Shown here: one piece after another, positions 44,601 to 52,173 of the stretch
Numbering within the stretch: position 1 is the first letter of the stretch
How the letters are laid out: each line of letters starts with the position of its first letter
Source: Marinoscillum luteum
GTDB taxonomy: Bacteria > Bacteroidota > Bacteroidia > Cytophagales > Cyclobacteriaceae
Reading direction: 5' to 3'
Length of the DNA: 64,000 nt
Assembly (NCBI RefSeq): GCF_044005705.1
Contig: NZ_JBIPKE010000013.1
Location: forward strand, 200,788 to 264,787
The notes under the pieces: generated by a model
Told to the model about the DNA's origin: nothing
Database searches by the model: none
What the model saw: the letters and a program-made list of their open reading frames with translations, nothing else
Position numbers and translations under genes: made by a program

Positions 44601-45565
44601 TTACGAAATCCATCCTCGTGAATCAGTTTAGTGCGTCACTTGATTTGACGTTTACGGAGACTGATTTCCCTCGGTTTGCACAGGATGAGGTGTTGATCAA
44701 GACAGCATTTTGTGGTGTAAACTTTCCCGATCTTTTGATTGCTCAAGGGAAGTACCAGTTTCGGCCGGATTTACCTTTTTCTCCAGGACAGGAAGTTTCC
44801 GGTGAAGTGGTAGCGGTGGGTACCTGGGTGGATCACGTGCAGGTAGGAGACAGGGTGATGGCTTCTATGGGGTGGGGTGGCTTTACTGAATTGGCCGTGG
44901 CCAAGGGCAGCAATACCTACCTTATTCCACCGGAGGTCTCATTGAAAGATGCTTCGGCGATTTTGGAGTCTTATGCTACAGCCTTGTATGCACTGAAAGA
45001 CAGGGCCATGATGAAACCAGGTGAAACACTTTTGGTATTGGGTGCTTCTGGTGGTACAGGCACAGCCGCCGTACAGCTCGGAAGAGTGTTTGGTAGCAAG
45101 GTTATTGCGGTAGCTTCTACTGAGGAAAAACGAGCATTTTGTTTGCAGAATGGTGCCCATGAGGTGGCGAGCCCCGGTGAAGAACTAAAGGAACAGATCA
45201 AACAGCTGGGAGGTGCAGATGTTATTTTCGACTCGGTAGGGGGCGCTCAGTCGGAGGCGGTGTTTCGCACCTTGAAACCCGGAGGGCGCCATTTAGTGGT
45301 TGGGTTTGCCTCGGGAGAGGTTCCGTCCATTCCTTTTAACCTGCCACTACTGAAAAGTGCGTCTATTGTAGGCGTATTTTGGGGAGCCTTTTGGCGAAAT
45401 GCTCCGGAGGACAATCGCAGAAATGTATTGATGCTCCTCCGGTGGTTTGCAGAAGGTAAATTGAGCATCAATGTTACAAAAACGTACCCACTGGCGGATG
45501 CAAAAAAAGCCCTTGAAGACCTGATGAACAGACGTGTGTCTGGCAAGATTGTGCTTGAGGTTTAG
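44597..45565 (+). CDS. NADPH:quinone oxidoreductase-like MDR protein
   Basis: A 322-residue zinc-free medium-chain dehydrogenase/reductase of the quinone oxidoreductase (QOR) type. VNFPDLLIAQGKYQFRPDLPFSPGQEVSGEV is the catalytic-domain core; LLVLGASGGTGTAAVQLG is the nucleotide-binding motif. No zinc-ligand cysteines are seen. The electron acceptor is not known. It is translationally coupled to the ArsC-like gene (ATGA overlap). Its stop overlaps that of the convergent LpxR-like gene by 4 bases, with no terminator between. Confidence 0.87.
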   Translation: MITKSILVNQFSASLDLTFTETDFPRFAQDEVLIKTAFCGVNFPDLLIAQGKYQFRPDLPFSPGQEVSGEVVAVGTWVDHVQVGDRVMASMGWGGFTELAVAKGSNTYLIPPEVSLKDASAILESYATALYALKDRAMMKPGETLLVLGASGGTGTAAVQLGRVFGSKVIAVASTEEKRAFCLQNGAHEVASPGEELKEQIKQLGGADVIFDSVGGAQSEAVFRTLKPGGRHLVVGFASGEVPSIPFNLPLLKSASIVGVFWGAFWRNAPEDNRRNVLMLLRWFAEGKLSINVTKTYPLADAKKALEDLMNRRVSGKIVLEV

Positions 45566-46509
45566 AACCGTTGATTAAGTCTGACCCCAACATAATCATG
45601 CCGTGTGGCTGATGCATTCTCCTGTGTTCTCCAGTAGGCAATAAAGCCCAGGTCAAACCGGGGCCAACTGAGCATCACACCTCCGCGGTGCTGGAAAACC
45701 CATCGGATCGCATCCACGGTGTAGATGGATTTCTCACCAATAAAATTGCCCTCCAGGGTGGCATTGTAAAACACATATTCCAGTCCTGGAGAGTAGAAAA
45801 AATAGATCTCGCTGATTTTGGGTTCAGGGAGTTTGATTCGTTTGTTGCCCAGAGATGAGCTGACATAGGCAGATTTGTTGATCGGCTTGAGTTCTCCCAC
45901 CCGTACCATGAGTTCCTGTCTGATGTTGTTGTAGACCGTACCTCCACTGGCATTGGTTTCGCTGGTCAGCTCAAAATTGTAAGAAGAGTAAATAGGCTTA
46001 ATGTAGGTAAGGTTCAGATTAATGATCGGTGTGTTATTGATCTGATATTTCCAGCCCATGGGCTGAGGCATACCAAACCATCTGTGCCAGGTGGCCTGTG
46101 TTTCTCCCACCAGGGCCCCAGGCCCCAACCATCCCAGCTCCAGCTGCGCTTTCAGGTATTGGTTAGAATGAAAGTAATATTCATTGGCAATGGAAGCCGA
46201 TAAGAGACCTGCGTAAGGACGATCCAGCTGTTCTTGTCGGTCCCAACCGATCCACTTGGGCGTATACATTCTGTGGTTGAGCTGATAAGATTGAATCACC
46301 TTGGCATTGGCGATGCTGTCTTTCAGTATCCTCACTGATCCATAAATGCCACTGCTGTAATATTGATCCTGTGTGAGATCAAAGGTGAAGGCATCATTAT
46401 CCACTATCAATTGATAATCGAAGGTGAGGTATTTTTTTTGAGATTTTTCCTGTGCGGTGAGTTTCAGAATGAGCAGCAGGGCAATGATAGTAATGAATAA
46501 TTTTCGCAT
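45562..46509 (-). CDS. LpxR-like lipid A deacylase family protein
   Basis: A 315-residue outer-membrane protein with a signal peptide (MRKLFITIIALLLILKLTAQ). The pattern is that of the LpxR/DUF2219 family: the early IVDNDAFTFDLTQDQYYSSGIYG, RPYAGLLSASIANEYYF, the LGPGALVGE, and HRWFGMPQPMGWKYQ segments; it ends in Phe, as beta-barrels do. LpxR removes a 3'-acyloxyacyl chain from lipid A. The catalytic residues were not verified individually. The -7 box TATCTTTG lies just 7 bases before the ATG on the minus strand. Confidence 0.8.
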   Translation of the reverse strand: MRKLFITIIALLLILKLTAQEKSQKKYLTFDYQLIVDNDAFTFDLTQDQYYSSGIYGSVRILKDSIANAKVIQSYQLNHRMYTPKWIGWDRQEQLDRPYAGLLSASIANEYYFHSNQYLKAQLELGWLGPGALVGETQATWHRWFGMPQPMGWKYQINNTPIINLNLTYIKPIYSSYNFELTSETNASGGTVYNNIRQELMVRVGELKPINKSAYVSSSLGNKRIKLPEPKISEIYFFYSPGLEYVFYNATLEGNFIGEKSIYTVDAIRWVFQHRGGVMLSWPRFDLGFIAYWRTQENASATRHDYVGVRLNQRF

Positions 46510-46516
46510 TGGTGGT

Positions 46517-46524
46517 CAAAGATA
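46517..46524 (-). promoter_or_regulatory. -7 box of the LpxR-like gene promoter
   Basis: On the minus strand this reads TATCTTTG, an exact TAnnTTTG match, 7 bases before the ATG at 46509. Transcription would begin at, or a base or two before, the start codon. The divergent bioF gene starts at 46547, so both promoters share 37 bases. Confidence 0.5.
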
Positions 46525-46546
46525 GATATTTACCAAATTTGCAGGC

Positions 46547-47653
46547 ATGACATTGGATTTTCTACAAGAAAAACTTCAGGACAGGATTGAAAAGGGCAAT
46601 ATCCGTACGCTAGGGGGGAAAGCAGGTTTGGTGGATTTTGTATCCAACGATTATCTGGGCCTTTCTCAAAACCAAGAGCTGGCGAAGCGGATAAGAGAAA
46701 GAATGGAAAGTGAAGGAGCTGTTCCTAATGGAGGTACGGGCAGCCGCCTGCTCTCCGGCAATCATCGATTTTATGGAGCAGCTGAGCAATATCTTCAGGA
46801 AGTATTCAGTGCTGAGTCAGCGTTGATTTTTAATTCGGGCTATGCAGCCAACCAGGCCCTCGTATCTGCTGTGGCAGAAAAGGGCGATACCATTTTGTAT
46901 GACCAACTATCCCATGTATGCCTGAAGGAAGGTGCCTGGCTAAGCCGGGCCGAGACCGTCAGTTTTTTGCATAATGACCTCAATGATCTGGAGGCTAAAA
47001 TAAAGCGGGCGAAGGGCAGGGTGTTTGTGTTGACAGAAACGGTCTTTTCGATGGATGGTGACATGGCCCCATTGGCTGATCTGGTGGAGGTCTGTGAGCA
47101 ATCAAACGCTTACCTGATTGTGGATGAAGCCCACAGCACCGGGGTGATGGGCCCGGGGGGTGCCGGATACATGATTCAAAAGAAACTCCATGACTGGATT
47201 TTTGCCAGAGTCTACACCTTTGGCAAAGGCATGGGTGTACATGGTGCCTGTGTTGCCGGATCGAAGATCCTTACCGATTATCTGATCAACTTTGGCAGGC
47301 CTTTTATTTATACCACTTCTCTGCCGCCACACAGTGTATTGGCAATAGAGGAGAGTTTTCGGTACCTGAGTGAACACCTTGTGTTGCAGGATGAGCTCGA
47401 AGCTAAAATTAACCTTTTCAGGAGTCGTTGGGAGAAATCTCTAAGTCATACTGCTATTCAGCCAGTGATGATTGGCAGCAACAAAAAAGCTCGTGAGGTT
47501 TCCATGAGCCTTCAGGAAGCTGGTTTGGATGTAAGACCGATCCTTTCACCCACCGTACAACGGGGTACAGAGCGATTGAGGATCAGCCTGCATGTGCACA
47601 ATACAGATGCGGAGATTATCCACCTCACAGACTTGCTCAGCGAGTTGGTGTAG
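46547..47653 (+). CDS. bioF: 8-amino-7-oxononanoate synthase BioF
   Basis: PLP enzyme of biotin synthesis, condensing pimeloyl-ACP or -CoA with alanine. It has 368 residues. Conserved parts: FVSNDYLGLSQN, NGGTGSRLLSGNH, NSGYAANQALVSA, VDEAHSTGVMGPGG, and the PLP-lysine segment TFGKGMGVHGACVAGS. The alpha-oxoamine synthase family also includes glycine C-acetyltransferase (Kbl), but the adjacent bioD and bioA favour BioF. A one-mismatch -7 box (CAAATTTG, 46534-46541) lies 5 bases before the ATG. Confidence 0.88.
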   Translation: MTLDFLQEKLQDRIEKGNIRTLGGKAGLVDFVSNDYLGLSQNQELAKRIRERMESEGAVPNGGTGSRLLSGNHRFYGAAEQYLQEVFSAESALIFNSGYAANQALVSAVAEKGDTILYDQLSHVCLKEGAWLSRAETVSFLHNDLNDLEAKIKRAKGRVFVLTETVFSMDGDMAPLADLVEVCEQSNAYLIVDEAHSTGVMGPGGAGYMIQKKLHDWIFARVYTFGKGMGVHGACVAGSKILTDYLINFGRPFIYTTSLPPHSVLAIEESFRYLSEHLVLQDELEAKINLFRSRWEKSLSHTAIQPVMIGSNKKAREVSMSLQEAGLDVRPILSPTVQRGTERLRISLHVHNTDAEIIHLTDLLSELV

Positions 47654-47668
47654 TTTGATGCCTGAGGA

Positions 47669-48511
47669 TCATGGAATCCACTTGATGTCTTTGAAATCTG
47701 GCTTTCGCTTTTCCAGAAAAGCATTTCGACCCTCTTTGGCCTCATCAGTCATATAGGCCAAACGGGTGGCTTCTCCGGCAAAAACCTGTTGCCCCACCAT
47801 ACCATCGTCGGTCAAATTGAAGGCAAATTTGAGCATTTTGATCGATGTAGGAGATTTCTGAAGGATTTCAAGTCCCCACTGATAGGCCGTATCCTCCAAC
47901 TCTTCGTGAGGGATCACATCATTCACCATGCCCATGTCGAAAGCTTCCTGTGCAGAGTAGTTTCTTCCAAGGAAGAAGATTTCTCTTGCCCGTTTTTGTC
48001 CAACCATCTTGGCCAGATAGGCCGATCCGTAGCCCCCGTCGAAACTGGTGACATCTGCATCTGTTTGCTTGAAAATAGCATGTTCCTTGCTGGCCAGCGT
48101 GAGGTCGCATACGGTATGGAGTGAGTGTCCTCCACCCACAGCCCATCCAGGTACCACTGCTATGACCACCTTGGGCATAAACCGGATGAGGCGCTGTACT
48201 TCGAGGATATTGAGGCGGGGCATCCCATCATCATCCACATAGCCCTGGTGGCCACGCGCATTTTGATCTCCACCTGAGCAAAACGCCCATCCACCATCTT
48301 TCTTAGAGGGGCCCTCACCTGAGAGCAGCACCACACCAATGGAGGTGTCTTCTCGGGCATCCAGGAAAGCCTGATAAAGTTCGCCTACGGTTTTAGGTCG
48401 GAAGGCATTGCGTACCTCCGGCCGATTGAAGGCTATACGCGCTACACCACCTGACTTTTTGTAAGTGATGTCTTCAAATTCTCTGACTACTTTCCAGTTG
48501 GGTTTGCTCAT
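47669..48511 (-). CDS. menB: 1,4-dihydroxy-2-naphthoyl-CoA synthase MenB
   Basis: Crotonase-fold enzyme that closes the naphthoquinone ring in menaquinone synthesis. It has 280 residues. MenB-type features: GGVARIAFNRPEVRNAFRP, AFCSGGDQNARG, AVGGGHSLHTVCDLTLAS and DVTSFDGGYGSAYLAKMVGQKRAREIFFLGR, which are more specific than general enoyl-CoA hydratases. It is read on the strand opposite to the biotin genes and lies between bioF and bioD; other men genes are not in the window. Confidence 0.93.
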   Translation of the reverse strand: MSKPNWKVVREFEDITYKKSGGVARIAFNRPEVRNAFRPKTVGELYQAFLDAREDTSIGVVLLSGEGPSKKDGGWAFCSGGDQNARGHQGYVDDDGMPRLNILEVQRLIRFMPKVVIAVVPGWAVGGGHSLHTVCDLTLASKEHAIFKQTDADVTSFDGGYGSAYLAKMVGQKRAREIFFLGRNYSAQEAFDMGMVNDVIPHEELEDTAYQWGLEILQKSPTSIKMLKFAFNLTDDGMVGQQVFAGEATRLAYMTDEAKEGRNAFLEKRKPDFKDIKWIP

Positions 48512-48691
48512 GGTGTTTATTTTTTGGTGAAATTATTGATTTCAGGTGTAGTACCAAAGACCGAGCAGAGTTTACTGCCATGAACTTGTCAAAATCCCAT
48601 TCCAGAGAAGTCTGTGCATTTGTTTCGGTTGGGTCAATTCTGACCACCACAAAGAGTCGGGATATTAGGACTTGCATATTAACTTCGCTTC

Positions 48692-49300
48692 ATGAACTAC
48701 TTTGTGACCGCCATAGGGACGGATAGTGGAAAAACACTGGTGAGTGCCATACTGACGGAGATGCTACATGCCGACTACTGGAAGCCCGTCCAGTCGGGAG
48801 CGCCCAGAGACACTGAAACGGTCAGAGCGCTGGTCACCAATGAGCAAAGTAAATTTTACAAGGAGACCTTCCTCTTAAAAACCCCGGCCTCACCACATGC
48901 TGCTGCCCGCATCGATGGGGTAGAGATCACCATTGACCAGATAGTACCTCCCATTTCCAATCGTAATTTGATCATTGAAGGTGCAGGTGGGGTGATGGTA
49001 CCCCTCAATGATGAGGAGGTGATCCTGGATATGGTGCCGAAACTGAATGCAGAAATCGTGTTGGTGTCCAACCTGTACCTGGGGAGCATCAACCATACCC
49101 TGCTAACGGCTGAAGTTATCAAAAGCCGCGGTTATGGCGTGAAAGGAATCATTTTCAATGGTCCGAGCAATGAGGAGAGCGAAAGAATCATTCTGCTCAA
49201 GACTGGGTATAGGCAGTTGCTGAAAGTACCTCAAGAACCCGTAATTAATAAAGAGATTGTAAAGAAATACGCCGAAAAGCTAAGCGCATGTTGGGATTGA
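48692..49300 (+). CDS. bioD: Dethiobiotin synthase BioD
   Basis: ATP-dependent carboxylase that closes the ureido ring of dethiobiotin. It has 202 residues, slightly shorter than the E. coli enzyme. The P-loop is GTDSGKT near the N-terminus; the substrate-binding KPVQSG and the VIFNGPSNEESER segment are visible. Its 3' end overlaps bioA by 13 bases. A one-mismatch -7 box (TAACTTCG, 48680-48687) ends four bases before the ATG. Confidence 0.92.
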   Translation: MNYFVTAIGTDSGKTLVSAILTEMLHADYWKPVQSGAPRDTETVRALVTNEQSKFYKETFLLKTPASPHAAARIDGVEITIDQIVPPISNRNLIIEGAGGVMVPLNDEEVILDMVPKLNAEIVLVSNLYLGSINHTLLTAEVIKSRGYGVKGIIFNGPSNEESERIILLKTGYRQLLKVPQEPVINKEIVKKYAEKLSACWD

Positions 49301-50559
49301 ATAATTTTGAAAAGGCAGACCGTAAGAATATTTGGCATCCATTTTCTCCCCTGGCAGGAAATAAGCCGATCGGGATCAAAAAGGCTAAGGGCGTATATCT
49401 GTACACCCAGGATGGTCGTAAGATCATGGATGCGGTATCCTCGTGGTGGGTGAACATCCACGGTCATAGCCATAAGCGAATCAACAAAGCCCTGAGCAGG
49501 CAGGCTGCCCGGCTGGAGCATGTGATTTTCGCGGGATTCACACACAAACCTGCGGTGGATCTTTCCAAAACACTCAAACGGGTACTCCCCAAATCTATTG
49601 ACAAGATCTTTTTTTCTGATAACGGGAGCACCTCTGTGGAGGTGGCCATCAAGCTCGCGGTGCAGTATTGGCACAATCAGGGAAAGCCACGCAAGAAAAT
49701 CATCGCATTGGAGGGTGCCTATCACGGAGACACATTTGGCAGCATGTCGGTAGCGGAGCGAAACTTGTTTTCTGCTCCTTTCAATGAATTATTGTTCGAG
49801 GTTGATTTCGTTCCTTTTCCAAAGGGCGATGGGGCAGAGGCCATAGCCAGAATGAAGGAACTGGTCACGGAGGAGACGGCCGCTTTCATATTCGAACCTT
49901 TGGTGCAGGGGGCTGCAGGCATGCAAATGTATGCAGCCGAGGTACTGGATAAACTCATCGATATTGCACGAAGCAAGGAGGTGGTGTGCATAGCGGACGA
50001 AGTGATGACCGGCTTTGGTCGCACGGGTAAAATGTTTGCCTGCGACCATCTTAGAAATGATCCGGACTTGTTTTGTCTCTCCAAAGGCATCACCGGGGGC
50101 TATTTACCCATGGGAATCACGGCAGTCAATGAGCGAATCGTGAAAGCCTTTGATGTGGAAGATCGTACCAAAGCCTTTTTTCATGGTCATTCGTATACCG
50201 CTAATCCACTGGCCTGTGCAGTGGCCAATGCAAGTATGAAGCTGCTGCTCGGGAAAAAGTGTCAGCAGGATATACAGCGCATCACCGAGCAACATCAGGC
50301 CTACCTGGATCAATTTCGATTTCATGACAAAGTCAAAGAAATTCGTCATTGTGGTACCATTCTGGCGATTGAGCTACATGCTGATGACGCTGGCTACACG
50401 AGTAACCTGAAGGAGAAAATTTATGATTTCTTTATGGGCAGGGACTTGCTGCTGAGGCCTTTGGGAAATGTAATCTATATTCTGCCACCCTATATTATTA
50501 CCGATCAGGAGCTACAAAGGCTGTACAAGGCGATTGATGTTTTTCTGCTAGAGCTATGA
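49288..50559 (+). CDS. bioA: Adenosylmethionine-8-amino-7-oxononanoate aminotransferase BioA
   Basis: PLP class III aminotransferase that makes 7,8-diaminopelargonic acid. It has 423 residues. Conserved segments: HPFSPL near the N-terminus, DAVSSWWVN, SDNGSTSVEVAIK, GAYHGDTFGSMS, ADEVMTGFGRTG and the PLP-lysine stretch LSKGITGGYLPMG. It acts between BioF and BioD. It overlaps bioD by 13 bases, so the two are co-translated. bioB and the pimeloyl genes are not in the window. Confidence 0.93.
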   Translation: MLGLNNFEKADRKNIWHPFSPLAGNKPIGIKKAKGVYLYTQDGRKIMDAVSSWWVNIHGHSHKRINKALSRQAARLEHVIFAGFTHKPAVDLSKTLKRVLPKSIDKIFFSDNGSTSVEVAIKLAVQYWHNQGKPRKKIIALEGAYHGDTFGSMSVAERNLFSAPFNELLFEVDFVPFPKGDGAEAIARMKELVTEETAAFIFEPLVQGAAGMQMYAAEVLDKLIDIARSKEVVCIADEVMTGFGRTGKMFACDHLRNDPDLFCLSKGITGGYLPMGITAVNERIVKAFDVEDRTKAFFHGHSYTANPLACAVANASMKLLLGKKCQQDIQRITEQHQAYLDQFRFHDKVKEIRHCGTILAIELHADDAGYTSNLKEKIYDFFMGRDLLLRPLGNVIYILPPYIITDQELQRLYKAIDVFLLEL

Positions 50560-50621
50560 TTGCAGGAGACTTTCAGCGTTAATTCCATTCAGAGTGTTGA
50601 GGGCGTTTGAGGCTAGCCTCG

Positions 50622-51005
50622 TTAGTAGGGTGCCTGATTGTATTCGTCTTCCACTCGTTGGCCCCATTCAGGTTTTATCTTACTCATCAGTTCGATTTTC
50701 TTGCTCAAAAAGTGCTTATGAAAGTCCTGACCAGAGGGGTCCATTTCCATGGCATGGGCTGATGCCATGGCGGGTACAACATGCTTGAAGGTATGGTACA
50801 TTAATTCTTCCAGATCGGTGAAGGTATAGCAGAATACCTGCAGGCCACGCTCATAAGCTTCATATGAAAGCAGACCATCATCGGAGATATTGATGTTAGG
50901 GCGACCGCCACCCTGGAGTCGGCAAACGGTTGGGAGCTGATCAGATTTGGCACCTATGAGCTGCGCCATACGTCTCATCTCATTCTGTACTTCTTCAATC
51001 GTCAT
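50622..51005 (-). CDS. Imm63-like immunity protein
   Basis: A 127-residue protein that resembles the Imm63 immunity family of polymorphic toxin systems: an N-terminal helix (MTIEEVQNEMRRMAQLIGAK), then RPNINISDDGLLSYEAYERGLQVFCYTFTDLEELMYHTFKHV, with the ERG and the D-x-x-E-L-[LM]-Y positions expected. The match is by memory of the family pattern, so moderate. The frame continues upstream to 51176; the ATG at 51080 would add 25 basic residues and 51005 is preferred because the family starts there. No toxin gene is adjacent. Confidence 0.55.
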   Translation of the reverse strand: MTIEEVQNEMRRMAQLIGAKSDQLPTVCRLQGGGRPNINISDDGLLSYEAYERGLQVFCYTFTDLEELMYHTFKHVVPAMASAHAMEMDPSGQDFHKHFLSKKIELMSKIKPEWGQRVEDEYNQAPY

Positions 51006-51176
51006 AAAACTGCCTAATGTCTTGTTCTGAAATTTATGCCATTTTGAATGATCTCTGTTTACTTTCTTCCACTTTTTCATTGTACACCTGAGCGAAATAT
51101 TGGCAAGGGTCGAATGTTTCGGTGGATTGTCTGATCTCGAAAGTCGGGGAGACGGGAGCTCGCCGGGCCTTCTCAT

Positions 51177-51488
51177 TGTGCGACAATCACACTCCTTTGT
51201 GACAAAGCCAACGCATGTCGGCTTATGGCCTATACCATAGGAGAACTGGCGGAGGATTGCTTCGCCCCGATAGGCATCGGGTTACTCGCAATGACGGACA
51301 GTACAGTCATTGCCGCGTATGCGGGAATCTCATTTGGGGCGACTTAATTATAAAATAAAGGAGATTCAACCTGGAATTTCAATCCTCTAGGCAAGGTGTC
51401 TCACTCGCCAGCCTTATTATGCTTGTTGGGAACTCCAATCTAGGGATATGACTGTGTTGATGTACTGTTTTCTTGAGCCTACTACGCT
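51177..51488. other. Intergenic region carrying the REP-like repeat
   Basis: A 312-base stretch without a gene. Apart from the repeat at about 51249-51345, it holds a short palindrome (CCTATACCATAGG near 51229) and nothing else recognisable. Confidence 0.5.
51249..51345. repeat. REP-like palindromic repeat
   Basis: Complementary short segments such as GATTGCTTCG (51254-51263) and ACTCGCAATGACGG (51284-51297), then GTCATTGCCGCGTATGCGGGAATC, are typical of dispersed REP-like repeats seen in many Bacteroidota and Proteobacteria genomes. The sequence is more GC-rich than the adjacent gap. Within this window only one copy was recognised. Confidence 0.45.
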
Positions 51489-51659
51489 TTAACTAGTCTT
51501 ATTTTCTAAGGTATATCTTACTCTGGCCGTTCCGTCTTTATTTACGTAGTAGAATATGTCCCTTAGATTATAACCATGCTCAGCTTTTCGATTTAACCAA
51601 TCTTGTGCCTCCTGAAGAGCATCAACATCGAACTCACAGATGTGAAATTTGTCTTTCAT
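51489..51659 (-). CDS. Small protein of unknown function
   Basis: A 56-residue frame, MKDKFHICEFDVDALQEAQD onward. The helix followed by HGYNLRDIFYYVNKDGTARVRYTLE gives a pattern of one helix and two strands that loosely resembles DUF4177-type small proteins (E-x-x-L-N-x-x-G-x-x-[GY]). No neighbour gives a clue to the role. An ATG at 51719 would add 20 hydrophobic residues and cannot be excluded. Whether it is expressed is uncertain. Confidence 0.4.
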   Translation of the reverse strand: MKDKFHICEFDVDALQEAQDWLNRKAEHGYNLRDIFYYVNKDGTARVRYTLENKTS

Positions 51660-51783
51660 AGTCTTTGTGGTAATTAATCCTTGGAGGATTACATGGCCGT
51701 AAACTACTACAATAACCATTATGAGTCAAGCACTATTTTTTCCACCTTGAAGAGGTGGTGTTTGCGCAGCTTGACACCCAAGC

Positions 51784-52170
51784 CTATGCCGGCTGGATCA
51801 AATCAATCAAATTGCCATACAGGTCCTCAAAGACCAGCACCCGGCCGTAGGGCTCGTCCACAGGTCCGCGTACGATCTTCACGCCTTTGGCTTTCAGGTT
51901 TTCATAGTCTCCCTCAAAATCATCGGTGTGGATAAAGAGAAACACCCGACCCCCGGTCTGGTTGCCCACGCGGCTGAGCTGCTCGTCACCCACACCCTTG
52001 GCCAGCAGGAGTCTGCAGCCAGTGTTGCCGGGCGGGGCCACCACCACCCAGCGCTTGGTTTCGCTCATTTTCGTGTCTTCTATCAGTTCAAAGCGGAGCG
52101 TTTGGGTGTAGAAGGCAATGGCCTCATCATAGTCTGCCACCACCAGGGCCAGTTGTACAAGTTGCTGCAT
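51784..52170 (-). CDS. VOC-family (glyoxalase/bleomycin-resistance fold) protein
   Basis: A 128-residue single-domain VOC protein with two beta-alpha-beta-beta-beta units. The first metal ligand position would be Gln in VQLALVVADYDEAIAFYTQTL, and the last is Glu in VLVFEDLYGNLIDLIQ. Members include isomerases and dioxygenases. The role is unknown. It ends up 3 bases from the next gene downstream-to-upstream on the minus strand, so it is probably in the same operon as the CBS/DUF294 protein. Confidence 0.85.
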   Translation of the reverse strand: MQQLVQLALVVADYDEAIAFYTQTLRFELIEDTKMSETKRWVVVAPPGNTGCRLLLAKGVGDEQLSRVGNQTGGRVFLFIHTDDFEGDYENLKAKGVKIVRGPVDEPYGRVLVFEDLYGNLIDLIQPA

Positions 52171-52173
52171 AGG

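Noticed and set aside
46547..47653. Glycine C-acetyltransferase (Kbl) instead of BioF
   Set aside because: Same enzyme superfamily, but there is no threonine dehydrogenase gene and bioD and bioA are close.
50609..50620. 12-base palindrome GAGGCTAGCCTC after bioA
   Set aside because: Short, with no loop or T run; no function could be argued, and chance occurrence is possible.
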